From NCBI RefSeq assembly GCF_001922575.1, contig NZ_MRCI01000001.1:2108001-2172000 (forward strand): a stretch of DNA of 64,000 bases, in the 5' to 3' direction. This DNA is from Neptunomonas phycophila. Its GTDB lineage: Bacteria > Pseudomonadota > Gammaproteobacteria > Pseudomonadales > Balneatricaceae. A program made the position numbers and the translations under genes. The notes under the pieces are model-generated. The model worked only from the letters and a program-made list of their open reading frames with translations, ran no database searches and was not told the origin of the DNA. Below, in pieces: positions 45,374 to 53,059 of this stretch (its first letter is position 1; the number at the start of each line of letters is the position of its first letter).

Positions 45374-45748
45374 ATGCCAATGTACGAATATAAATGCGCA
45401 AAACACGGTGTATTTGAAGAGCTTGCCACCCTAGAAGACTACGACCAACCGTGCGCCTGCCCGCAATGCGGCCAAATTTCTGCCCGCGTTTTAACACTAC
45501 CACCAGAATTTCTGAATATGCTCAAAGAAAAGCGTGAAGCCATAGAGCGCAACGAAAAAGCCCAGCATGCGCCAGAGATCATAACCATGGCGCAACATAA
45601 AGAGAAAAAAGCAGAAGAAGCAGCAAGGCACGCACACAAACACGGCAGCAACTGCGGATGCCAACCTAAAAAGAAAAGTAACCTCTTTTACACCGCCGAT
45701 GGCAACAAGATGTTCCCATCCATGCGCCCGTGGATGATTAGCCACTAA
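45374..45748 (+). CDS. fmdB: FmdB-family zinc-ribbon regulator-like protein
   Basis: This 124-residue protein has an N-terminal FmdB/CxxC zinc ribbon (MPMYEYKCAKHGVFEELATLEDYDQPCACPQCG) in the first 45 residues. A charged helical stretch (about 60-85), a His/Cys-rich segment (ARHAHKHGSNCGC) and a short tail follow. FmdB was first described beside formamidase in Methylophilus as a putative regulator; the biochemical role is not settled. It closes the amide operon, 71 bases after fmdA with AAAGGAG before the ATG. Confidence 0.85.
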   Translation: MPMYEYKCAKHGVFEELATLEDYDQPCACPQCGQISARVLTLPPEFLNMLKEKREAIERNEKAQHAPEIITMAQHKEKKAEEAARHAHKHGSNCGCQPKKKSNLFYTADGNKMFPSMRPWMISH

Positions 45749-45759
45749 AGTGATCAAAG

Positions 45760-45865
45760 CGCTCTTCGGAGCGTGTCTTGTAAAGTGAAACTGAACGCTG
45801 GATTGTGGGGATGCAATCTAAATGACACTTTTTGCCAGCTATCCGTTTGAATACGTATAGCTGGC
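45760..45865. terminator. Stem-loops ending the amide operon
   Basis: Two stem-loops follow fmdB. The first, CGCTC-TTCG-GAGCG at 45760-45773, has a stable tetraloop but no long T run. The second pairs GCCAGCTAT (45834-45842) with ATAGCTGGC (45857-45865). It is followed by TTTC on the plus strand and, on the minus strand, by A-rich sequence. The second could end both the amide operon and the convergent small gene; confidence is moderate because neither T tract is strong. Confidence 0.5.
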
Positions 45866-45871
45866 TTTCAA

Positions 45872-46201
45872 CTACCACCAATGCCCTACTTTCAATATTG
45901 TTTGCCATACCTTTCCTAAAAAATCAGGAAATAAGTCTGGAGCAACCAAAGCAATAATCGCAAAGGTTCCCAACACAGCCCAAAAACCCGTTGAGCCAAG
46001 AAATGCCCCGTCTGGCCCCCACACGGCTAATTTTGTATTTGTGAAAAGCCAAATAAACCCCGCCGTCGGAACCGCGAAAACCATCCCTGCCACAAAGCTT
46101 ATTAACCGATCTTGCAAGGTATAGCGTTCCAAACTCATATGAACAATTCCATTTTTGATACGGTATTTAAGTATATAAAATAGCAAAATATGAGCAAACA
46201 C
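45872..46201 (-). CDS. Small hypothetical membrane protein
   Basis: A protein of about 109 residues, family not recognised. Hydrophobic stretches lie near residues 1-15, 35-55 and 70-90 in the GTG-started form, separated by a short polar loop (NTKLAVWGPDGAFLGS). The GTG at 46201 is favoured because GGAGG lies seven bases before it. An ATG at 46216 overlaps that ribosome site, and a later ATG (46138, MSLERYTLQ) has no clear one. It lies at the edge of the AbiE patch on the same strand. Being an integral inner-membrane protein is the only safe statement. Confidence 0.5.
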   Translation of the reverse strand: MFAHILLFYILKYRIKNGIVHMSLERYTLQDRLISFVAGMVFAVPTAGFIWLFTNTKLAVWGPDGAFLGSTGFWAVLGTFAIIALVAPDLFPDFLGKVWQTILKVGHWW

Positions 46202-46256
46202 CGGTAATCCTCCCATTTTTAACTGGCGCTAAAAGTAGAAGTTTGTTAAGAACGAA

Positions 46257-47195
46257 TTACTCGGCTTTTGCGTTAACAAGCCAACCATCAAGCACTTGCT
46301 TCAATTTATCTAATTGCTCTTGATGTTTTACTTGGTTCTTTGCCAATTTGTTAATGTTCTGCAACTTCCAACGAATCGCTGGCAAATCTGCTGCATTAGG
46401 ATAGTCAAACAATGCCCAGTCAGGTTGCCCTCTTTTGAATGACATAAGGAAGGCATGATCCCTTTCTGTGAAATGTTTTTGCAGCGAAGTTAACATCATA
46501 GACCTTACAGAAGCTAAGTCTTCACATTCAACTTTTTCAAAAGTCATTCCGTCAAATTCTGCCTGAAATTTCTCATTCAGAGGCTGCCAGTTTGGCGACA
46601 TGACTTCATTAATAGGCCGAGGGTGACTTAATGTATAGGTTAAAAAACCCACTAAAATCTCTCTCGAAATCCCTTCACTGCCAAGTAACATACGCACATC
46701 AAATAAGTCACGAGGATGTTGGCGGTCCATTGCAGCACACAATTTCCCACCATACAGATCGGGAAGACTGACTACCTGAACCTCAGCATAACCAAACTCG
46801 TCTTCAACAGACTCTTGAACTGGCATTATCTCTGCATTATGCAATGTACCTCTGGCGACGGGCGAGACTTCAATTTTGATTGTCGCAACTGGACTTGATA
46901 CAACTATTCTCAGTTCATCAACTTTATTATCTTGAAATGCAGCTCGGATACCTGGTTGAGTATTGATTCTGTCTGTAATGCGTTGCAATGCAGCCCTGAC
47001 ATTAATCAAAGCCTCATCTCTTGGTTCAAGTGGCAGATAAGCAAGATCAATATCTACTGATAACCGAGGAAAATCTCTCACAAATAAATTAATGGCGGTG
47101 CCACCTTTAAGTGCAAAAACCGTCTCTGTTGCTACCACAGGCAGCATTCTTATGAGCAAGGAAACCTGTTTGTAGTATGGGCTATCCTTATCCAT
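46257..47195 (-). CDS. abiEii: AbiEii-type nucleotidyltransferase toxin
   Basis: This 312-residue protein is of the AbiEii/AbiGii family, the toxin of type IV toxin-antitoxin systems related to abortive phage infection. The nucleotidyltransferase core is visible as FALKGGTAINLFVRDFPRLSVDIDLAYLP (the GG-S/T and DxD-type metal-binding Asp residues), followed by LPDLYGGKLCAAMDRQHPRDLFDVRMLL, a family block. The ATG at 47195 (MDKDSPYYKQ) was chosen for its AAGGTG ribosome site; a GTG four codons upstream is less likely. It overlaps the antitoxin stop by eight bases, giving the usual coupled antitoxin-then-toxin order. Confidence 0.9.
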   Translation of the reverse strand: MDKDSPYYKQVSLLIRMLPVVATETVFALKGGTAINLFVRDFPRLSVDIDLAYLPLEPRDEALINVRAALQRITDRINTQPGIRAAFQDNKVDELRIVVSSPVATIKIEVSPVARGTLHNAEIMPVQESVEDEFGYAEVQVVSLPDLYGGKLCAAMDRQHPRDLFDVRMLLGSEGISREILVGFLTYTLSHPRPINEVMSPNWQPLNEKFQAEFDGMTFEKVECEDLASVRSMMLTSLQKHFTERDHAFLMSFKRGQPDWALFDYPNAADLPAIRWKLQNINKLAKNQVKHQEQLDKLKQVLDGWLVNAKAE

Positions 47196-47979
47196 TATGT
47201 TGTTCACCTTTTTTGACGCTTAATATCTCTGGCACTGTGATTTGATATCGCTCGTCAAAACGTCCTTTTTCAACAACCTGCCGCTTTCCTGCACCCAATT
47301 TAATTCTTGTTTCATCTACGCGATTGACCCACTGGTGGTCGTAGTATCGACCCAGAAATAGAAATATTCGATTTGCCTGAACAGAGCTGCTTCGTTCAAG
47401 AATATCTTGTACTTTTCTAGGGCTAAGATTGACTAAACCCTGAAATAATTCTGCGACATGCTCAAATGAAATCAGCTTTCCAATCGCGTCTACCACTTCA
47501 TAGGCCGCAAGTTCTGCACAGCTGACAGTTAGTTCTTTCTCTTTAACCGTGATTCTTTTCAAATCTTTCTCGGGATTCAATTCAAGTTTATGGTTTCCAC
47601 AGTAAAACCAATTCTGATAAGGGAAATCACGAAACCATTTTGGTAAGGACGACTTGTTTTTAACGCAAATCCAAACTTGCTCTTTGTTCAGCTGTAAATA
47701 GTGACTCAGTCCCTGGTGAGTTAAGCTGCTCAATCCAGCCAAATGAACTGAAACTCCCAATTGCACATCCAATGCTTGAATGGCATCAACCCAAGTTGGC
47801 TTTATATCGCCCTGCGCATTTGGACGATAGTACACACCAGAACTAAGCTTCTTCAGCCAACCGTTCTGCGCGTACTTTTGAGCCAACGAGTAGCTCACGC
47901 CGTTTTCAGTCAGCCATTGCTGAAGTACGAGCGCACCAGGAGAAGTATGAGCAACAAGCCAGTTTATCTTAGATGACAT
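47188..47979 (-). CDS. abiEi: AbiEi-type antitoxin
   Basis: This protein of about 263 residues has an N-terminal winged-helix part (GALVLQQWLTENGVSYSLAQKYAQNGWLKKLSSGVYYRP) and a C-terminal domain typical of AbiEi antitoxins, which bind their own promoter and neutralise AbiEii. MSSKINW was taken as the start because family members begin there; an ATG at 48021 would add 14 residues and neither has a strong ribosome site. A 7-bp inverted repeat with a five-base spacer (48044-48062) and a matching half-site immediately before the start (47981-47988) look like the autoregulatory operator. Confidence 0.87.
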   Translation of the reverse strand: MSSKINWLVAHTSPGALVLQQWLTENGVSYSLAQKYAQNGWLKKLSSGVYYRPNAQGDIKPTWVDAIQALDVQLGVSVHLAGLSSLTHQGLSHYLQLNKEQVWICVKNKSSLPKWFRDFPYQNWFYCGNHKLELNPEKDLKRITVKEKELTVSCAELAAYEVVDAIGKLISFEHVAELFQGLVNLSPRKVQDILERSSSVQANRIFLFLGRYYDHQWVNRVDETRIKLGAGKRQVVEKGRFDERYQITVPEILSVKKGEQHNG

Positions 47980-47980
47980 T

Positions 47981-48062
47981 TTAACACCAAAAGTATGAAT
48001 ATCACGAACAGTATAAACCATGCAGTTTATTGTGACAGGGATTTTAACACTTTAGGTGTTAA
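47981..48062 (-). promoter_or_regulatory. Candidate AbiEi autoregulatory operator
   Basis: TTAACAC and GTGTTAA at 48044-48062 form a perfect inverted repeat around a five-base spacer. A third copy, TTAACACC, lies at 47981-47988 just before the chosen antitoxin ATG. AbiEi proteins are known to repress their operon by binding inverted repeats in the promoter, which fits this layout. Confidence 0.65.
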
Positions 48063-48114
48063 TATACCAAATACCGTAAACCAAGTTTGCTAATGTGGCG
48101 TTGTTGAAATGAAA

Positions 48115-48157
48115 AGGTCTACACAACATCACCAATAACCCGATGTTGTGTAGACCT
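48115..48157 (-). terminator. Perfect 16-bp hairpin, probable terminator of a small leftward unit
   Basis: AGGTCTACACAACATC and its exact complement form a 16-bp stem around an 11-base loop. Read on the minus strand it is followed by TTTTCATTTC, a moderate T-rich tail. On the plus strand no T run follows, so it fits as the end of the small minus-strand unit beginning near 48340. A mobile-element remnant is the alternative. Confidence 0.6.
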
Positions 48158-48360
48158 AAGTTTGATTGCTTTAAGTGAACTGCCTACTACGGCTCACATT
48201 CAGGTGCCCAGTAAAACGGCGCTGATTACTGGAACAGTTGTGCCAATGACTTCTTGAGTGCTGGCAACTTACTTTAAGTTCACCATGAGCACCTCCTTAG
48301 TCGAAAGTGTAGGCGGTTAGATAGATGAAAAAAACTGTATACCATCTAACCTACACCTAG
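48158..48360 (-). other. Compact small-peptide or small-RNA transcription unit next to tRNA-Ser
   Basis: On the minus strand, a TATACA (48341-48336) sits between the arms of an imperfect inverted repeat (48307-48322 and 48344-48356, GTGTAGG..GTTAGAT type). An ideal ribosome site AAGGAGG (48298-48292) and an ATG (48286) follow. The frame gives only MVNLK and a stop at 48269. One frame over, the next codons read KLPALKKSLAQLFQ, a stop, then SAPFYWAPECEP and two stops. A single-base deletion in the AAAG run would join the start to the first segment, so a decayed small-peptide gene is one reading. A regulated leader or small RNA ending at the 48115-48157 hairpin is another. Confidence 0.4.
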
Positions 48361-48437
48361 AATGTAGATGGCGTAGAATCACACTGGAACTTTACGTACA
48401 TAACTAATTGATTTTGACAAACTGAAGGCATAAAAAA

Positions 48438-48462
48438 AGACGCTCTCAGACGTCTATTTTTT
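48438..48462 (-). terminator. Terminator after tRNA-Ser
   Basis: AGACG and CGTCT form a short stem around an eight-base loop, flanked by T runs on both sides, so it can work in either direction. On the minus strand it directly follows the tRNA gene. Confidence 0.75.
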
Positions 48463-48468
48463 AGAATA

Positions 48469-48556
48469 TGGCGGTGAGGGAGGGATTCGAACCCTCGATA
48501 CCTTGCGGTATACACACTTTCCAGGCGTGCTCCTTCGGCCACTCGGACACCTCACC
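48469..48556 (-). tRNA. tRNA-Ser (GGA anticodon)
   Basis: An 88-base tRNA on the minus strand. GGTGAG at the 5' end pairs with CTCACC, followed by the discriminator G and an encoded CCA. The anticodon arm reads GCCTGGAAAG (anticodon GGA), the long variable arm typical of serine tRNAs is present (TATACCGCAAGGTAT), and GGTTCGAATCC forms the T arm. It matches the well-known E. coli tRNA-Ser(GGA) closely in length and sequence. The AbiE patch lies just downstream of its 3' end, a common place for accessory DNA, but no duplicated 3' end was found. Confidence 0.97.
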
Positions 48557-48665
48557 GTTATGAGGCGCGCATAGTAGCATACTGACTACTAACTGCAAAT
48601 AAAATAAGCACTTTTCGCCTACTCTTCGCGCCTTGTATCGATGGTCGGGTTTAACCGATTATCCG

Positions 48666-49841
48666 CTAGCCAGCAAAGGCTACAAATCCGCTAACACCAG
48701 CCACTAGAACAACTCGCCACACAGGCCATTTTAGTGAACACAGCAACCACCACAGACCCACAACAACGGCCATATCCATAGCACCGTTTACCGTGCCTAC
48801 CCAAACAAAGCTGTACAAGGTAGCTGCTAATAAGCCGATAACACCTAACTGAACACCACCTAAAATGCCGCGAAGTGTCCGGTTACTGCGTAGGTTTTCC
48901 CAATGAGGTAGTACAGCAAGCAACAACAACCAGCCTGGTAAAAATATAAGGATTGTTGCAATGACACCGCCTAAAACACCGCTACCCAACATAACGCCTA
49001 AATAGGAGGCTAAGGTAAACATAGGCCCTGGTATGGCTTGAGCAATGCTGTAACCGGCTAATAGCTCACTGGCCATAACAGTACTCGTTATACTTTGCTC
49101 GGCACTGAGCAATGGCAAAACGACATGGCCTCCGCCGAATACAGTTGCACCCACGCGGTAAATGCTTTCTAACCAGGCCGTAGAGGGTAGCAACCATGAA
49201 GCAACCAGAAGTAGTGCCCATCCAGCCACAAATGCAATAGCCGCCATCTGGCTCACTTTAGCGCCAGAAGTACTTTTTTCAGATAGATCAGAGTGGGTTT
49301 GGTTGTAGATTTTAGGCTGCATAAATAAATAACCCAGCCAAGCGGCGAATAACAATATGATCAGCTGTGCTGCCGCACCGGGTAATAGCAAGACCGCTAT
49401 AGCCGTACCGGCAACCAAAGCACTGTGCCAATGGCTCTTAATAGACACTCTGAGCATTTTTAGAATAGCATCCGCCACAACTACAACGGCCAGCAGTTTA
49501 AAGCCGTGTAAGATGGCCTCTAAGTCATTACTGAGCTGCGTAGTCATCAACAATGCAAAGGCGATCATTAGTAGCATGGACGGCAACGTAAACCCAGCAA
49601 ACGCCACTAAGCTTCCCAGAACACCACGTTGTTGATAGCCAATCGCCATTCCGGTTTGCGAGCTAGCCGGGCCGGGCAAAAAGTTACAGAGAGCAATTAA
49701 CTCCAGATATTCTTGTTCTGAAAGCCACTGCCTTTTATCAACGAATTCGCGTTGAAAATAACCTAAATGCGCTACAGGTCCACCAAAAGACCAACAACCT
49801 AGCCTAAAGAAGATAGAGAAAATTGAAAACAAACTGCGCAT
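48666..49841 (-). CDS. chrA: Chromate efflux transporter ChrA (CHR family, two-domain)
   Basis: This 391-residue inner-membrane protein is made of two homologous halves. Each half has the family motif, FGGPVAHLGYFQREFV early and FGGGHVVLPLL in the second half, plus PGP motifs (LPGPASSQTGMAIG and IPGPMFTLASYLG). About ten membrane segments are apparent. Members extrude chromate, though in many marine bacteria the true substrate may be another anion. The start MRSLFSIFS was taken at 49841, behind GGGGGC; 24 extra residues to an upstream ATG do not look like family sequence. It lies downstream of ftsZ, separated by a terminator. Confidence 0.9.
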   Translation of the reverse strand: MRSLFSIFSIFFRLGCWSFGGPVAHLGYFQREFVDKRQWLSEQEYLELIALCNFLPGPASSQTGMAIGYQQRGVLGSLVAFAGFTLPSMLLMIAFALLMTTQLSNDLEAILHGFKLLAVVVVADAILKMLRVSIKSHWHSALVAGTAIAVLLLPGAAAQLIILLFAAWLGYLFMQPKIYNQTHSDLSEKSTSGAKVSQMAAIAFVAGWALLLVASWLLPSTAWLESIYRVGATVFGGGHVVLPLLSAEQSITSTVMASELLAGYSIAQAIPGPMFTLASYLGVMLGSGVLGGVIATILIFLPGWLLLLAVLPHWENLRSNRTLRGILGGVQLGVIGLLAATLYSFVWVGTVNGAMDMAVVVGLWWLLCSLKWPVWRVVLVAGVSGFVAFAG

Positions 49842-49900
49842 AGAGCCCCCTTTTTTACTGTTATTTTTCCATGGGTGAGTGACGACTATATGACATATAC

Positions 49901-49926
49901 AAAAAAAGGCCACTCAAAGAGTGGCC
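49901..49926 (-). terminator. Terminator after ftsZ
   Basis: GGCCACTC and GAGTGGCC form an 8-bp stem around AAA, followed on the minus strand by seven T. It closes the ftsA-ftsZ unit about 35 bases after the ftsZ stop. Confidence 0.9.
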
Positions 49927-49962
49927 CAAATAAAGCACCTGAAAGGTCGTTAGACCAGTAGA

Positions 49963-51192
49963 TTAGTCAGCCTGACGACGAAGGAAGGCCGGAATATCTA
50001 GGAAATCCATATCGTCAGTGCCTGTTTTCTTCATGCCGGATTGCATCATGTCGTTCTCTTGCTCTGGTGCAGCAGCACGCTGACGCTCATCCGCTCGATT
50101 ACGTAAAACGGTTGGCAGATCCAGTTGGTTAAAATCTGAACGGCTGCTCGATGGTGCAGAGTGAGAATGTGATGGCGAAGAGGAAACAACACGCGATGTT
50201 GTTCCACCATTAACCACCTTTAATTCTTCGGTTTGCGCCTGTCCAAGCCCTGTAGCAACGACTGTGACTTTAATTTCATCACTTAGCTCGGCATCAATAA
50301 CCGTGCCGACTACAATCGTCGCGTTTTCAGAGGCATATTCTTCAACAATACTGCCCACTTCAGAAAACTCACCCAAGCTTAAATCTAAGCCAGCTGTAAT
50401 GTTAACCAAAATACCGCGAGCGCCTTTTAAATCAACATCTTCAAGTAGAGGGCTGTTAATCGCCGCTTCCGTAGCAATTGTCGCGCGATCATCACCACGC
50501 GCTTCGCCTGTACCCATCATTGCCATGCCCATTTCAGACATAACAGTGCGAACATCGGCAAAGTCGACGTTGATCATACCTGGACGGGTAATTAGATCGG
50601 CGATACCTTGAACCGCACCACGCAGTACATCGTTTGCTGTGTTGAATGCGTTAATAAGGCTACAGTTACGACCCATTACTTGCATGAGTTTTTCGTTTGG
50701 AATGATGATTAATGAATCAACATTCTCTTTTAATTCTTTGATCCCCTCTTCAGCGATCTTCATTCGCTTACGGCCTTCGAACGGGAACGGCTTAGTAACA
50801 ACCGCTACTGTAAGAATGCCAAGCTCTTTAGCAACTTCGGCCACGATTGGGGCAGCACCTGTGCCCGTACCACCGCCCATACCTGCTGTGATAAAGACCA
50901 TATCAGCGCCAGTAATCATTTCGGCAATACGGTCTTTGTCTTCAAGCGCGGCTTCACGACCTACTTCTGGGTTAGCGCCTGCGCCTAAGCCTTTAGTCAG
51001 CTCTCCACCAATTTGGATAACCGCCTTAGACAGCATATTTTGTAGTGCTTGAGAGTCTGTATTAGCACAGATAAACTCAACACCTTCAACATCAGCGGTT
51101 ACCATGTGTTGCACGGCGTTACCGCCACCGCCACCTACACCAATCACCTTAATGACAGCGCTTTGTGGCAAACTATCAGCTACTTCAAACAT
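49963..51192 (-). CDS. ftsZ: Cell division protein FtsZ
   Basis: This is a 409-residue tubulin-like GTPase that builds the division ring. The GTP-binding signature GGGTGTGAAP (near residue 106), the N-terminal IKVIGVGGGGGNAVQHM and the T7-loop NVDFADVRTVM are intact. After a variable Ser/Gln-rich linker (about 320-390) the C-terminal tail DDMDFLDIPAFLRRQAD is the conserved FtsA/ZipA-binding peptide. Everything suggests a working main FtsZ. It lies 87 bases after ftsA and is followed by a terminator, not by lpxC as in most gammaproteobacteria. Confidence 0.97.
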   Translation of the reverse strand: MFEVADSLPQSAVIKVIGVGGGGGNAVQHMVTADVEGVEFICANTDSQALQNMLSKAVIQIGGELTKGLGAGANPEVGREAALEDKDRIAEMITGADMVFITAGMGGGTGTGAAPIVAEVAKELGILTVAVVTKPFPFEGRKRMKIAEEGIKELKENVDSLIIIPNEKLMQVMGRNCSLINAFNTANDVLRGAVQGIADLITRPGMINVDFADVRTVMSEMGMAMMGTGEARGDDRATIATEAAINSPLLEDVDLKGARGILVNITAGLDLSLGEFSEVGSIVEEYASENATIVVGTVIDAELSDEIKVTVVATGLGQAQTEELKVVNGGTTSRVVSSSPSHSHSAPSSSRSDFNQLDLPTVLRNRADERQRAAAPEQENDMMQSGMKKTGTDDMDFLDIPAFLRRQAD

Positions 51193-51279
51193 GATCTAAT
51201 CTCCTTCAGGTCCGCGCCTACAACGTCTACTGCGCGAGTTATCTCTAGTTATGTAATCCAAGCCAGCACTATTACTGAC

Positions 51280-52602
51280 TCAGAAATTCCCTTTCAGCCA
51301 ATCTTTACATCGGCTTAGCAACCCCGGCCCTTCGTTAACCGGTTTTACCTTTCGTTCCTTCTCTGTTCGTTTTTCAGACGGCGTATCGGCTTTTAAATTT
51401 GTTAAACGGTCGTCATTCATTTTCGGGACATGCGCTGTGGTCGCACTACTGTTGGCTTGGCCACCCTGTGCGGCGTAATGCAGCAACCCCATCCCTGTTG
51501 AAAATATTGGGTTTTGTAAAATATCATCCATACCCCGAACGCCCTGCGGCATTGCCAAACGAACGGGCATGTGAAAGATTTCTTCTGCTAATTCAACAAC
51601 ACCTTCCATCTTTGCGGTGCCGCCAGTTAAAACAATGCCCGAGGGTATAAGATCCTCAAAACCGCTGCGACGTAGCTCAGTTTGAATTAGGGTAAATAAT
51701 TCGTCATATCGAGGCTCAACCACTTCGGCTAGCGCTTGGCGCGATAGATCCCGAGGCGGTCTGTCACCTACGCTAGGGACTTTAATCGTCTCATCTGCAT
51801 TCGCCAGTTGAGCCAAGGCACAGGCGTACTGAATTTTAAGCTTCTCAGCGTGCTGCGCAGGTGTTCGCAATGCCATGGCGATATCATTAGTTACTTGATC
51901 ACCAGCAATAGGAATCACACCCGTGTGCCGAATAGAGCCTGCCGTAAATACCGCGATATCGGTAGTGCCACCGCCAATATCAACCATGCAAACGCCTAGT
52001 TCTTTCTCGTCTTCGGTCAGCACCGCGTAACTGGACGCGAGCTGTTCCAACACAACACCATCGACTTCTAAGCCACAGCGACGCACGCACTTTTCAATAT
52101 TCAAAATGGCATTAGTCGCGCCTGTTACTAGATGCACTTTGGCTTCTAGGCGAACTCCAGACATACCAAGCGGCTCTTTAATGCCTTCTTGGTGATCGAT
52201 TAAATACTCCTGCGGCAATATATGCAGGATTTTCTGATCGGCCGGAATTGCCACTGCACTGGCAGCATCAATTACGCGCTCTAAATCGTGTTCGGTTACT
52301 TCGCGTTCACGAACGGCAACAATCCCGTGAGAGTTCATGCTGCTGATGTGACTACCAGCGATACCCACTGTTACCGAATGGATCTTACAACCGGCCATTA
52401 ATTCAGCTTCTTCTACTGCCCGCTGAATTGATGTAACTGTTGACTCGATGTTAACAACGACACCTCGTTTGAGCCCACGGGATGGATGAGAGCCGATACC
52501 GACTACTTCAACTTGGCCATCCGCCAATACCTCCGCAACTAGACACACCACTTTTGAAGTGCCTATATCAAGTGCGACGATCATATTATGCTCAATTTCC
52601 AT
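51280..52602 (-). CDS. ftsA: Cell division protein FtsA
   Basis: This 440-residue actin-like protein tethers FtsZ to the membrane. The phosphate-1 motif MIVALDIGTSKVVCLVAEV, the SHMT-like central region, ELGVCMVDIGGGTTDIAVF (phosphate-2) and the adenosine motif GIVLTGGTAKMEGVVELAEE are present. The C-terminal amphipathic helix GLLSRCKDWLKGNF serves as membrane anchor. The ribosome site before the ATG is weak. Upstream there is a 457-base AT-rich gap instead of ftsQ, so the gene is outside the usual dcw context. Confidence 0.96.
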   Translation of the reverse strand: MEIEHNMIVALDIGTSKVVCLVAEVLADGQVEVVGIGSHPSRGLKRGVVVNIESTVTSIQRAVEEAELMAGCKIHSVTVGIAGSHISSMNSHGIVAVREREVTEHDLERVIDAASAVAIPADQKILHILPQEYLIDHQEGIKEPLGMSGVRLEAKVHLVTGATNAILNIEKCVRRCGLEVDGVVLEQLASSYAVLTEDEKELGVCMVDIGGGTTDIAVFTAGSIRHTGVIPIAGDQVTNDIAMALRTPAQHAEKLKIQYACALAQLANADETIKVPSVGDRPPRDLSRQALAEVVEPRYDELFTLIQTELRRSGFEDLIPSGIVLTGGTAKMEGVVELAEEIFHMPVRLAMPQGVRGMDDILQNPIFSTGMGLLHYAAQGGQANSSATTAHVPKMNDDRLTNLKADTPSEKRTEKERKVKPVNEGPGLLSRCKDWLKGNF

Positions 52603-53059
52603 CTTAGCGACCGATGATTAACTCGTGAAAGTACGTTAGTAATAAGTAATTTGTAAATTATATGCTATCTGGTGTTTAAAAACAGCTGAAACCGCAGCGT
52701 TTACATTAAGTATAAATGTACAAAAAATCACCAGTATATGCCAATACTAAATCGGCAATTATTTATAGAACTTTAACGTTTTATTGTTATTTCAATGAGA
52801 TAGCGATCTCTTTATTTTTCAAACTTTGCTAAAAAGCTAAAAACTTCCGCCAAAAAACCACCGGTTATTTTTTAACCAAAATCAAAATCCTATTTTGAAA
52901 AAAACGTACATATCAAAACTTAATTTTGATTAATATATAAAATATCAATATTTGATTTTGATTATTCATGGAAATATCAAAAACCAATTATGATTAAATC
53001 TCTCACAAAAACTCATTCACTTTTGGGTTTTATAGCTCACCAAAAACCAAGCGTAAACG
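52603..53059. promoter_or_regulatory. AT-rich intergenic region with clustered ATCAAAA/TTTTGAT motifs
   Basis: The stretch between ftsA and pspF (both leftward) holds no credible gene. Between 52879 and 53000 the motif ATCAAAA or its complement TTTTGAT recurs about six times (near 52880, 52912, 52924, 52950, 52957, 52976), twice in palindromic pairs. A GGTTA/TAACC repeat at 52863-52877 sits beside them. The ftsA promoter is expected here. The cluster may be a protein-binding array or an AT-rich structural region; the factor is unknown. Confidence 0.45.

Noticed and set aside
45749-48468. Integrated island with duplicated tRNA-Ser 3' end
   Set aside because: No second copy of the tRNA 3' sequence and no integrase gene were found in the window.
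48357-48542. A 61-codon open frame on the minus strand
   Set aside because: It lies mostly across the tRNA-Ser gene and its terminator and has no protein family resemblance.
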